NCBI RefSeq assembly: GCF_024460475.1
Contig: NZ_JANFYN010000027.1
Span: 1-29,577, forward strand
DNA from: Holdemanella sp. MSK.7.32
Lineage (GTDB): Bacteria; Bacillota_I; Bacilli_A; Erysipelotrichales; Erysipelotrichaceae
DNA length: 29,577 nucleotides
Direction of reading: 5' to 3'
Shown piece by piece: positions 1 to 7,413 of this stretch; the first letter of the stretch is position 1; every line of letters starts with the position of its first letter. The translations under genes and the position numbers were made by a program. The notes beneath the pieces are model-generated. The model was not told where the DNA came from, did not search any database, and saw only the letters and a program-made list of their open reading frames with translations.

Positions 1-92
1 TCATCTCTATTTTCAATCTTCATTTTTGGAACGGTTTCTAATTTACCATTCCACTTAGCATGTAACCTTAAAGCTTCCTTAGCGTAATCCAT
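1..92 (-). CDS. Malic enzyme, N-terminal fragment (cut by window edge)
   Basis: Only the first 30 codons are present. The peptide begins MDYAKEALRLHAKW and continues with a K-E-V-K-rich stretch ending ENRD. This matches the usual start of bacterial NAD(P)-dependent malic enzymes, which convert malate to pyruvate and CO2 and carry the same 'YAKE.LRLH..W.GK.E' opening before the catalytic domain. The start is fixed by a strong AGGAGG at 98-103, which overlaps the pepT stop codon, so the gene is translated directly after pepT in the same operon. Catalytic and NAD-binding regions lie outside the window, so cofactor preference cannot be judged. Confidence 0.75.
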   Translation of the reverse strand, partial: MDYAKEALRLHAKWNGKLETVPKMKIENRD

Positions 93-101
93 GACAACCT
101 C

Positions 102-1298
102 CTACTCAACGATTTTTAATACGATTTCAACCATCTTTTCCATCTTTTGAATACTTGCGAATTCAAAACGACCATGATGATTAAATGAACCCGTACCTAA
201 GTTTGGACAAATTAATCCTCTTGCCGTCAACATTGCACCATCCGTTCCACCACGAATTGGTGTACTAACTGGTGTTACATCACATTGACGCAATGCATAT
301 TTTGCCTTATTCACACTACGCATATCCCCATGCATATATTGACGCATGTTTTCATATTGATCACGAATCGATACATGAACACGGTTTCCGTATTTTTCAT
401 TCATCTTATCCGCAATTGTTTCCATCTTCTGTTTTTGTGCAATAAAACTTTGTTTACTGTGATTACGAAGAATGTAAGTTAATTTTGCATCTTCACAAAT
501 TCCTTCCATCCCCACTAAATGATAGAATCCTTGACGACCCTGTGTATGTGAAGGTGTTTGTTTTTTTGGAAGACTCGAAGCATATTCCATTGCTAATAAA
601 CTCGCATTGACCATACGATCCTTGGCATCTCCAGGATGAATGCTTGTACCATCAAATGTGACAACAGCTTGTGCTGCATTAAATGTCTCATAATCAACAG
701 AATCAATACGATCACCATCAATTGTGAACGCATAATCCACGGCAAACTTATCTAACTCAAAGTTTTCGACACCACGACCTACTTCTTCATCTGGAGTAAA
801 GGCAACCGCAATAAATCCATGTTCCTTTTCAGATTGAATCAACTGTTCCATAGCCTCTAAAATAATCGCAATTCCTGCTTTATCATCTGCACCAAGTAAT
901 GTCGTTCCATCTGTAACAATCAAATCATCTCCAATGCAGTTTGCCAAAGCTGGAAATTCTTCTTTAGACATGGAATACTCTTCATTTAATTGAATTGTAT
1001 TTCCATCATATTTTGAAATTACACGACACTTTACATTCGCCCCCGTAATTTCACTTGCCGTATCCATATGTGCAATAAACCCAATACGATCCATCTTTTT
1101 ATCTGTATTCGCATTTAAGTATGCATACACAATACCTGTATCGGTTAATTCAACAGAATCAAAGCCTAATTTTTCACATTCAGCCTTTAATTCACGAGCT
1201 AAAACCAATTGTTTTTCAGTGCTAGGTGCACTTGTACTTTCTTCACTTGACTGCGTGTCAAATGATGCATAATGCATTAATCTTTTTTCTACTGCCAT
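102..1298 (-). CDS. pepT: Peptidase T (tripeptide aminopeptidase, M20B)
   Basis: Cytoplasmic di-zinc aminopeptidase that removes the N-terminal residue from tripeptides. At 398 residues it is close to the usual ~410. Family motifs appear in order: FIAHMDTA (first metal-binding His, with the Asp next to the active site), TLLGADDKAG (bridging Asp), FTPDEEVGRG (catalytic Glu pair), a DYAFTIDGD segment, and near the C-terminus GGTDGAML followed by an NHHGRFEF stretch with the last metal-ligand His. The dimerisation 'lid' lies in between. The start has a GGGGGATT ribosome site and is only 13 nt from the ppaC stop, so the two are co-transcribed. The malic enzyme gene follows at once. Confidence 0.93.
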   Translation of the reverse strand: MAVEKRLMHYASFDTQSSEESTSAPSTEKQLVLARELKAECEKLGFDSVELTDTGIVYAYLNANTDKKMDRIGFIAHMDTASEITGANVKCRVISKYDGNTIQLNEEYSMSKEEFPALANCIGDDLIVTDGTTLLGADDKAGIAIILEAMEQLIQSEKEHGFIAVAFTPDEEVGRGVENFELDKFAVDYAFTIDGDRIDSVDYETFNAAQAVVTFDGTSIHPGDAKDRMVNASLLAMEYASSLPKKQTPSHTQGRQGFYHLVGMEGICEDAKLTYILRNHSKQSFIAQKQKMETIADKMNEKYGNRVHVSIRDQYENMRQYMHGDMRSVNKAKYALRQCDVTPVSTPIRGGTDGAMLTARGLICPNLGTGSFNHHGRFEFASIQKMEKMVEIVLKIVE

Positions 1299-1311
1299 AT
1301 TAAATCCCCCT

Positions 1312-2910
1312 TTATGCCAGTTCTTGTGCTAAACGAGGCACAATTTGTTTTTTACGAGAAACAAATCCTTGATCCTTGAATTCTTCTACAACATCACGAA
1401 CAAAATGCGATAACTTACCTACATATAAGAAACGTGAGCCACGACCTTCGACATTAGTGATAACCATCAACATCAAATCATATTCATGTATCTTGTTTTG
1501 TTCATCCATGTACTTCAAGAAATCCTCTTTAATTTCATCCACAATACTCAAATCAAACGTAAAAACCTGACTTACCGCAATGTGATATCCACTCAACATA
1601 TATTCCTTAACATCATTGTAAAGAATATTCTTGAATTCTTTTCCACGAATCGTAGCCGTATTTTCGAATAATTCTTTAGCCATCGCATCAAAATCAATAC
1701 CATATTCACTTGATAAACGTTTCGCCAAATTACGATCAATTGTCGTACATGTTGGTGAATTAAAATTCATTGTATCACTAATCATGCCATACGCAATCAA
1801 TTTTGCGATGATCTCAGGCATTTTAACACCATATTCTGCATACATCAATCCAACAATCGTACAAGAACTACCTACTATCATATTTCTAAATACAATTGGA
1901 CGATCTGTTTCAATATCACCAATACGATGGTGATCCACAATCTCTACAATATTCGCCGTTTCAATATCGCTGATACTCTGTTTCTTTTCATTATGATCCA
2001 CAAGAATAAACTGTTTCTTTTCAGCCTTCAATAAGTTATATCGAGCAACAGACCCCAATATTTTTTTCTGGAATACAACAGGATAAGATGAGTGACGCGT
2101 CTTCAACATTTCACGTTCCACATCCTCTACATATTCACTTTTATTAAAGCGAATCACTTTATTAGCCGGAGTCATAATCAATTCAACCGGAATCGAACGA
2201 TAAATCATTTGAATGATTTTCATAATATTATAAGGCGTACTAATTAAAGTAACTCCCATTTGTTTTGCCATTTCAATAATATAGCTATTTGGAACAAAGT
2301 TTTCTGCTACGACAATAACAGCACAACCTTTTGCCATACTCTTGATCATACTATCTTCATGATCATTTAAAACCATGATGGCACCTTTTAGATCTCTATC
2401 CATCAAGCGTTTGTCCGCAATACGAACAAATCCACTTCTTTCAAGATTTCCCTTTAAAATAAAAGAACCCTTTACACTGGCAACTAAATTTTCTAATGGT
2501 GTTTCTTTTAATAATTCACTCGTAATATTTAAATCCTGCATCTGAATCTTAGAAACATCACCCAAAGTAACCATGCCCTTATATTCATTTTTATCATCAA
2601 CAACATACAAAGTCTTTACATGATTTTCTAAGCATAAATCCCATGCACGACGAATCGTTTGCCCTTCTTCAATTGTTACCGCATCATCAATTTCAATTTC
2701 TTCCAACGTTGAACGTGCAGTCGTTAATAAAACTGGCATATTTACATGTAATTTATCTAATATAAATTTAGTTTCTGGATTCAAAGTCCCCAAACGAGCA
2801 GCTACCGCATTGATTCCTGTCTGTCTTTTTAATTCTGCAAGAGCTAAAGCAGCACAAATTGAATCTGTATCAGGGTTTTTGTGTCCAATTACATAAATTG
2901 GTAAACTCAT
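1312..2910 (-). CDS. ppaC: Manganese-dependent inorganic pyrophosphatase, CBS/DRTGG-regulated
   Basis: Family II pyrophosphatase, a soluble Mn/Co enzyme that hydrolyses PPi to phosphate. Metal-site motifs are H10-K-N-P-D14-T-D16 at the N-terminus, D305-H306-N and D326-H327-H328. The C-terminal DHHA2 domain ends with an SRKKQIVPRL signature that binds substrate. At 532 residues it is far longer than the ~310-residue simple type. The extra part between about residues 65 and 300 reads as a CBS domain (~70-125), a DRTGG domain (~130-240) and a second CBS domain (~245-295). In characterised CBS-PPases this insert binds adenine nucleotides: AMP/ADP inhibit, ATP or diadenosine polyphosphates activate. 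It heads the operon with pepT and malic enzyme. Confidence 0.95.
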   Translation of the reverse strand: MSLPIYVIGHKNPDTDSICAALALAELKRQTGINAVAARLGTLNPETKFILDKLHVNMPVLLTTARSTLEEIEIDDAVTIEEGQTIRRAWDLCLENHVKTLYVVDDKNEYKGMVTLGDVSKIQMQDLNITSELLKETPLENLVASVKGSFILKGNLERSGFVRIADKRLMDRDLKGAIMVLNDHEDSMIKSMAKGCAVIVVAENFVPNSYIIEMAKQMGVTLISTPYNIMKIIQMIYRSIPVELIMTPANKVIRFNKSEYVEDVEREMLKTRHSSYPVVFQKKILGSVARYNLLKAEKKQFILVDHNEKKQSISDIETANIVEIVDHHRIGDIETDRPIVFRNMIVGSSCTIVGLMYAEYGVKMPEIIAKLIAYGMISDTMNFNSPTCTTIDRNLAKRLSSEYGIDFDAMAKELFENTATIRGKEFKNILYNDVKEYMLSGYHIAVSQVFTFDLSIVDEIKEDFLKYMDEQNKIHEYDLMLMVITNVEGRGSRFLYVGKLSHFVRDVVEEFKDQGFVSRKKQIVPRLAQELA

Positions 2911-2948
2911 CGAATTCTCCTCTCAATTATCTTAATTTTGTATACAAT

Positions 2949-2957
2949 ATTATAACA
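2949..2957 (-). promoter_or_regulatory. Extended -10 promoter of ppaC operon
   Basis: On the minus strand TGTTATAAT gives a perfect TATAAT with the TGn extension. No good -35 is visible 16-18 nt upstream, because that position falls in the T-tract of the HU terminator. A purine-rich AGAGGAG ribosome site lies just before the ppaC ATG. Confidence 0.55.
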
Positions 2958-2992
2958 TGAAAAAAAAGAAGATTCATTATCGAATCTTCTTA
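2958..2992 (-). terminator. Rho-independent terminator of hup
   Basis: A perfect 10-bp stem, AAGAAGATTC (2966-2975 arm) with its complement at 2982-2991 and a 6-nt loop, is followed on the minus strand by eight T residues. The HU stop codon overlaps the stem base, and the ppaC -10 lies just past the T-tract. Confidence 0.9.
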
Positions 2993-3274
2993 CTTAACAG
3001 CGTCTTTCAAAGCTTTGCTAGCTTTAAATTTTACAGATTTGCTTGCAGCAATTTCAATTTTTTCTTTAGTAGCTGGATTGATACCAGTACGAGCTGCTCT
3101 TTCGCTAATTGAGAATTTACCAAATCCGAATACATCTACAGTACCATTATCTTTTAATGTATCCGCTACTGTATCGAATACGAATTGAACATAAGCTGTT
3201 GCGTCTTTTTTTGAACAACCGAATTCTTCAGCCAACTTTTCAGCTAAATCTTTTTTATTAATAACATTAGACAT
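2990..3274 (-). CDS. hup: HU-family DNA-binding protein
   Basis: Small basic nucleoid protein of 94 residues, close to the standard ~90. It has the alpha-helical dimerisation part (MSNVINKKDLAEKLAEEFG), then the beta-arm region with GFGKFSISERAAR and GINPATKEKIEI, the conserved Pro being the DNA-intercalating residue at the arm tip. The ending SKSVKFKASKALKDAVK is typical HU rather than IHF. It bends and compacts DNA as a homodimer. It is monocistronic, with its own extended -10 promoter and a strong terminator. Confidence 0.96.
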   Translation of the reverse strand: MSNVINKKDLAEKLAEEFGCSKKDATAYVQFVFDTVADTLKDNGTVDVFGFGKFSISERAARTGINPATKEKIEIAASKSVKFKASKALKDAVK

Positions 3275-3306
3275 TTATATGTTCCTCCTCTAATTATTAC
3301 CACGCT

Positions 3307-3335
3307 ATTTTATCATTTCTATAACTAGAGTGCAA
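3307..3335 (-). promoter_or_regulatory. Sigma-A-type promoter of hup
   Basis: Minus strand: TTGCAC (3330-3335), a 17-nt spacer, then TAAAAT (3307-3312) preceded by TGA, giving an extended -10. The -35 lies inside the last codons of maf. The leader holds an AGGAGG site before the hup ATG. Confidence 0.75.
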
Positions 3336-3873
3336 CGTCTTTCATTATTGATTCCACCACATATTTTGGTAAACCTACCACATTGGTATAATCGCCTTCA
3401 ATATGATCCACAAAATCACATTCCTGTATACCATAAGAGCCTGCTTTATCCATACATTTCCCACTATTTACATACGAAATAATATCTTGTTCTGTAAGTT
3501 TTTTAAAATAAACATCCGTCGTTTCGACATGTAGAAAAGTTTGATTTTTATAGATTACACAAACACCCGTTTTTACTTGATGCCTACGATTTGATAATGC
3601 GTTCAACGTCTTTATCGCATCCTCTTTTGATTTTGGCTTACCCAATATTTTTTGATCCAAACATACAATCGTATCTGCCGATATAATAATCGAATCTGAA
3701 TAGAATTCTCTTACTTCTTTTGCCTTAGATTCAGCCACCTTTTTTAAAGCCTCATCCAACCCTAAACTTAAATCAAACACTTCATCCTTTTTGGCTGGAC
3801 AAACAATAAAATCGTAGCCCAAATCTTTTAATATCTCTTTTCTTCGTGGAGATTTAGACGCAAGTACAATCAT
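3325..3873 (-). CDS. maf: Maf-family nucleotide pyrophosphatase
   Basis: Maf/YhdE proteins hydrolyse nucleoside triphosphates (dTTP/UTP, sometimes modified nucleotides) to monophosphates and have been linked to septum inhibition. At 182 residues it is of standard length. Visible motifs are the N-terminal SKSPRRKEIL phosphate-binding loop, IISADTIV with the catalytic Asp, the LGKPKSKEDA stretch, the RRHQVKTGV strand, and AGSYGIQ near the C-terminus. Its ATG overlaps the stop of the upstream lit-like gene by 4 nt (ATGA), so it is translationally coupled as the last gene of the threonine operon. The hup promoter begins in its 3' end. Confidence 0.93.
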   Translation of the reverse strand: MIVLASKSPRRKEILKDLGYDFIVCPAKKDEVFDLSLGLDEALKKVAESKAKEVREFYSDSIIISADTIVCLDQKILGKPKSKEDAIKTLNALSNRRHQVKTGVCVIYKNQTFLHVETTDVYFKKLTEQDIISYVNSGKCMDKAGSYGIQECDFVDHIEGDYTNVVGLPKYVVESIMKDVAL

Positions 3874-4559
3874 CTTTCAAAACCTATTGGTGCCTTTTTC
3901 ACCATATAATAAATAGCCAATCCACTTGCCAGAACAACAAAACAAATCACTTTAATTACACAAGCAAGTACCAGCTTATAAAAAATTGTTTCTGGAAGCA
4001 TACAAATCATGAAATCCGTATTGGGGTCTAACAGCCACAATTGATTCGTAAAGAAAATTGTATGAAACCATGTCCAGAAACTCGTAAAATCTGTAAAGAT
4101 CCAAAACCCAAAGAATACAAGCATTAATATGAATGTAAACATGGCCGTTAAAAAACCTTTACTCAAATACGCAAACATCCATTCTTTTTCATTCCAGTAA
4201 AAATATAAAACAATCAACACTAGAATAATAAGCGCTGTTTTACTAACCCTTAAAGCATTCTGATACAACGCCTTTACATCCACCATATGACTCGTTTCTT
4301 TTTCATTAAAAGTTTCTTGAGATACACCATACCATGTGATATGTCCCTTTATATCCGCCCGTTTATCATCTAAATATTCCAACAATAAACGAATACTTTG
4401 ATTCAAATCTTTCTTAGAAACACCAATATCACTAGCCAAATCCATCTCTTCATATTTAGGAATATAAAAATCTGGATTTAATGCCGTACTTTTGATACTA
4501 AACACAACACAAACAATGATAAAGCACCAGCCAAATATAAAACTTAAAACACGTCTCAT
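3870..4559 (-). CDS. TIGR01906/DUF1461 membrane protein; candidate lipoprotein intramolecular transacylase
   Basis: Integral membrane protein of 229 residues with about four helices (residues ~6-24, 107-122, 136-157, 195-219) and an outside loop between the first two. Family hallmarks are visible: FNEKETSHMVDVK with His91, and FWTWFHTIFF followed by NQLWLLDP and MICMLPE, with His166. This family (PF07314) includes Lit, which in Bacillus cereus and Enterococcus moves the sn-2 acyl chain of a diacyl lipoprotein onto the N-terminal cysteine, giving the lyso form; two conserved histidines are important there. Whether this member is Lit itself is inference, because the family also contains uncharacterised proteins. 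Its ATG shares one base with the upstream stop (TAATG), and it overlaps maf by 4 nt. Confidence 0.75.
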   Translation of the reverse strand: MRRVLSFIFGWCFIIVCVVFSIKSTALNPDFYIPKYEEMDLASDIGVSKKDLNQSIRLLLEYLDDKRADIKGHITWYGVSQETFNEKETSHMVDVKALYQNALRVSKTALIILVLIVLYFYWNEKEWMFAYLSKGFLTAMFTFILMLVFFGFWIFTDFTSFWTWFHTIFFTNQLWLLDPNTDFMICMLPETIFYKLVLACVIKVICFVVLASGLAIYYMVKKAPIGFER

Positions 4560-4993
4560 TATTCTACAGCTACCAAATCAGCCTTTTCTACCATCGGCAT
4601 AGCCTCAATCAAACTGACTAAAGACTGAATACTGATTTCTAAATCACTAATATCTAAAGTAAGTGCTACATTGGCAATTCCATTAATAGGAATCGTTTGG
4701 TTAATAGCTAAAACGTTAACTTGTTTTACAGATACTAACGATAAAACTTTAGAAAGTGTGCCCTTTTCATTTCTTAAAATCATCGAAATAATTGCCTTAC
4801 GATTCGATTGTTCTGCATTAAATGAAAAAACGGCATCCTTATATTTATAATATGTGCCACGCGAAATACCAACCATTTTAACAGCTTCACTAATTCTTTT
4901 TGCCTTGCCCGACTGTAATAAAATACGTGCCTGCATAACTTGTTCTAAAACATCTGGTAAAATATCGCCGCTCACAACATAATATTTACTCAT
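4559..4993 (-). CDS. pheB: UPF0735 ACT-domain protein (PheB-like)
   Basis: A 144-residue cytoplasmic protein. The N-terminal half (YYVVSGDILPDVLEQV, then a helix-turn-helix-like ISEAVKMVGISRGTYYKYKD) matches the UPF0735 family. The C-terminal half from about residue 65 is an ACT domain (AIISMILRNEKGTLSKVL, then VNVLAINQTIPINGIANV). Bacillus subtilis PheB is the reference member. It commonly sits next to homoserine-pathway genes, as here, directly behind thrB with an 8-nt overlap. ACT domains bind amino acids, so a sensing or regulatory role in threonine or aromatic metabolism is plausible but not shown. The 'pheB' symbol follows the family and does not assert function. Confidence 0.88.
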   Translation of the reverse strand: MSKYYVVSGDILPDVLEQVMQARILLQSGKAKRISEAVKMVGISRGTYYKYKDAVFSFNAEQSNRKAIISMILRNEKGTLSKVLSLVSVKQVNVLAINQTIPINGIANVALTLDISDLEISIQSLVSLIEAMPMVEKADLVAVE

Positions 4994-5858
4994 ATTTTAT
5001 AAACGCCCCCTCTTTGGCTATAGTTAAAAATCTATAATCCAATTCACTAAAACAAGATTCTAAAATCTTGGATAATTCAACCAAATGAGATTTTTCTAAC
5101 GAAACAACCATCATAGTTGAACCACTTCCTGAAATCCACATTGGAAGTTGTTTTGAATCACAATACTTCTTTATCCTATCATATTCCTTAATAAATTGCC
5201 TACGATATGGTTCATGCAACAAATCCCTGCAAGAACTTGCAAGTAAAGACTCATCCCCCTGTTGCAAAGCTTGAATAAAGACGAGTGCATGCGATACTTG
5301 TGAAACACAATCTTTAAATGCCATACCAGTCGGCAAAACCTTTCTTGCCTGAGAAGTTTTTACTTCATAACGAGGTACAATGGCCAAACAATGATAGTTT
5401 GCACATGGAACAAGACTCATTTTCACATCTTCTCTTTCCATAAAACAAGCTGTAGCTTGACCAAAAATAGCTGGTGCTACATTATCAGGATGTCCCTCTA
5501 TACTTGTGGCAATCTTTAAGATTTCCATCTTGTCCATACCCTTTTTAAACCATGCGTCACAAGCTAAGATTCCCGCAACAACACACGTTGAACTTGAACC
5601 CAAGCCACGGGCAAAAGGCACATCTGTATCTATCGTTAGTTTAAAAGTCGGATAGTCCAAATGTAAATAGTCACAAGTTGTATAAAAGGCTTGCACGACT
5701 AAATTGTTACTACCCTTAAATTCATCCGGACAACCTTCTACAATCAACGTATCACTTTCTTCAAAAGTAAAGTGAGCCCACCAGTCTACAGCCATACCAA
5801 GACAATCAAATCCCACGCAACAATTTGCGCTTGTTGCTGGGACACACACACTAATCAT
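4986..5858 (-). CDS. thrB: Homoserine kinase
   Basis: GHMP-superfamily kinase that phosphorylates L-homoserine with ATP, the next-to-last step to threonine. It has 290 residues from the chosen start. The substrate loop reads PATSANCCVGFDCLG (residues 7-21; the common form is PATSANLGPGFD), and the ATP-binding motif PFARGLGSSS is at 81-90. SGSGSTMM near the C-terminus is the third GHMP motif. I chose the ATG at 5858 over an upstream in-frame ATG at 5891 because the conserved fold begins at MISVCVPATSAN and an AGAGGT site lies 6 nt before it. The start overlaps the thrC end by 8 nt, indicating translational coupling. Confidence 0.94.
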   Translation of the reverse strand: MISVCVPATSANCCVGFDCLGMAVDWWAHFTFEESDTLIVEGCPDEFKGSNNLVVQAFYTTCDYLHLDYPTFKLTIDTDVPFARGLGSSSTCVVAGILACDAWFKKGMDKMEILKIATSIEGHPDNVAPAIFGQATACFMEREDVKMSLVPCANYHCLAIVPRYEVKTSQARKVLPTGMAFKDCVSQVSHALVFIQALQQGDESLLASSCRDLLHEPYRRQFIKEYDRIKKYCDSKQLPMWISGSGSTMMVVSLEKSHLVELSKILESCFSELDYRFLTIAKEGAFIKYE

Positions 5859-7323
5859 GGAATACCTCTTTTGTACTTTCACATACCACATCTTTCATAG
5901 ATGCTACATCTATAACACGATCATGTAAAACATCTAAGTCTTGAAGCTTCTTTAATTGAGTAGGAATTGTATCTTGACAATATTTTGATAAATCTTGCAT
6001 AGCCATCCATTCATTATCTTCTGTATATCCTAATGCTTTCAAAACATCTTGACTGAATTTATAAGGTGAAGCTGTAGCCAAAGAAACAATAGGACGATCT
6101 TTACATTCTTTTGCGACTTTGTACGCAATGGCCGAATGCGGATCTAAAACATAGTTTGTCTTATCATATACTGATTTAATTTCTAAGCTTGTACTTTCAT
6201 CATCTACACTGCCACACGCAAATAAGTTTTGAATGGTTTTAAAAGTTTCATCATCAATCTGATAACGACCCTTTTCATTTAATTCCTGCATCCATTTCGA
6301 TACTTTTTGTGTATCCTTATTTGATGCATAATACAATAATCTTTCCAAGTTTGAACTAATCAAAATATCCATACTTGGTGAAATAGTCTGGATAAAATCA
6401 CGATTTCGATCATAGATACCTGTCGTTAAAAAATCTGTTAATACACGATTCGCATTGCTGGCAACATAGAACTTTTCTACTGGCAACCCCATTAAATACG
6501 CATAATATCCAGCTAAAACATCTCCAAAGTTTCCAGTTGGAACACTAAATGAAACTTTATCCCCTAATTTGATAGCACCTTGATGCACTAATTGTTTGTA
6601 GCTATCAAAATAGTAAACGATTTGAGGAACCAGACGACCCACGTTAATGGAATTGGCACTTGTCAAAAGAATATTTTGTTTCGCACAATATGCATTCAAT
6701 TCTTCATCTAAGAATAGACGTTTTACTTGGCTTTGCGCATCATCAAAATTGCCTTGAATTCCAAATACATTCACATTATTTCCTTTTTGCGTAACCATCT
6801 GACGATATTGAATGGCACTAACCTTTTTATATGGATAGAAAACATTAATACCAATATTTTCTACATCACAAAACCCAGATAAAGCGGCTTTACCTGTATC
6901 TCCACTTGTGGCAGTTAAAATCAATGCTTTTTGGTTCGTAGTTTTTAAGGCACAGGACATTAATTGTGGTAAAAGAGTTAACGCAACATCTTTAAAGGCA
7001 CATGTAGGACCATGGAAAAGTTCTAAAACATAGACATCATCAACTTTTTTTACAGGTGTAATCTCTTTTTTAGAGAAAGAATTCGCATATGCATTTTCAA
7101 CACATGCCACCAATTCTTCCTTCGTATAATCTGTAAGAAGATGTGAAAGTATATAAACGGCATTTTCTTTATAAGACTTTGAACATATTAAAGATAAATC
7201 TAAATGTATCTGATCTAAAGTTGGAAGTACGTATAAACCTCCATCTGGACTCATTCCATTTAGTATGGCTTGCTTGCTGGAAACGCTTTGGTGTGCGTCT
7301 CTTGTAGAAATATAATCGTTCAT
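5851..7323 (-). CDS. thrC: Threonine synthase
   Basis: PLP enzyme converting O-phosphohomoserine to L-threonine. Its 490 residues place it in the long class typical of E. coli ThrC. The N-terminus MNDYISTRD with SPDGGLYVLP is family-typical. The PLP lysine is K111 in FHGPTCAFKD, and the phosphate-binding region is TATSGDTGKAALSGF; VPTGNFGDVLAGYYA binds substrate. The ATG at 7323 is preferred because a GGAGG site lies just before it; an in-frame ATG at 7362 lies further upstream, in the promoter region. First gene of the thrC-thrB-pheB-lit-maf operon, transcribed away from hom. Confidence 0.95.
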   Translation of the reverse strand: MNDYISTRDAHQSVSSKQAILNGMSPDGGLYVLPTLDQIHLDLSLICSKSYKENAVYILSHLLTDYTKEELVACVENAYANSFSKKEITPVKKVDDVYVLELFHGPTCAFKDVALTLLPQLMSCALKTTNQKALILTATSGDTGKAALSGFCDVENIGINVFYPYKKVSAIQYRQMVTQKGNNVNVFGIQGNFDDAQSQVKRLFLDEELNAYCAKQNILLTSANSINVGRLVPQIVYYFDSYKQLVHQGAIKLGDKVSFSVPTGNFGDVLAGYYAYLMGLPVEKFYVASNANRVLTDFLTTGIYDRNRDFIQTISPSMDILISSNLERLLYYASNKDTQKVSKWMQELNEKGRYQIDDETFKTIQNLFACGSVDDESTSLEIKSVYDKTNYVLDPHSAIAYKVAKECKDRPIVSLATASPYKFSQDVLKALGYTEDNEWMAMQDLSKYCQDTIPTQLKKLQDLDVLHDRVIDVASMKDVVCESTKEVFHD

Positions 7324-7334
7324 GAGAATCCTCC

Positions 7335-7363
7335 TTGAAAATCTATATTCCATATGATACAAT
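7335..7363 (+). promoter_or_regulatory. Promoter of hom-lysC-asd
   Basis: TTGAAA (7335-7340), a 17-nt spacer, then TACAAT (7358-7363) preceded by TGA, so an extended -10. Transcription would begin near 7370, giving a leader of about 45 nt with an AGGAGG site (7402-7407). This leaves no room for a T-box or a classical riboswitch. Confidence 0.8.
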
Positions 7364-7382
7364 GTTCACACTTTAAAAACAA
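7354..7382 (-). promoter_or_regulatory. Promoter of thrC operon, overlapping the hom promoter
   Basis: Minus strand: TTGTTT (7377-7382), a 17-nt spacer, then TATCAT (7354-7359). Its -10 shares bases 7358-7359 with the hom -10 on the other strand, so two polymerases could not occupy both at once. The -10 is less ideal than that of hom. Confidence 0.6.
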
Positions 7383-7413
7383 GTGTTTTCTAAAAAGATA
7401 CAGGAGGAACTAT

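Noticed and set aside
7364..7413. Possible T-box or threonine riboswitch before hom
   Set aside because: The predicted leader is only about 45 nt and contains no terminator hairpin or T-box sequence.
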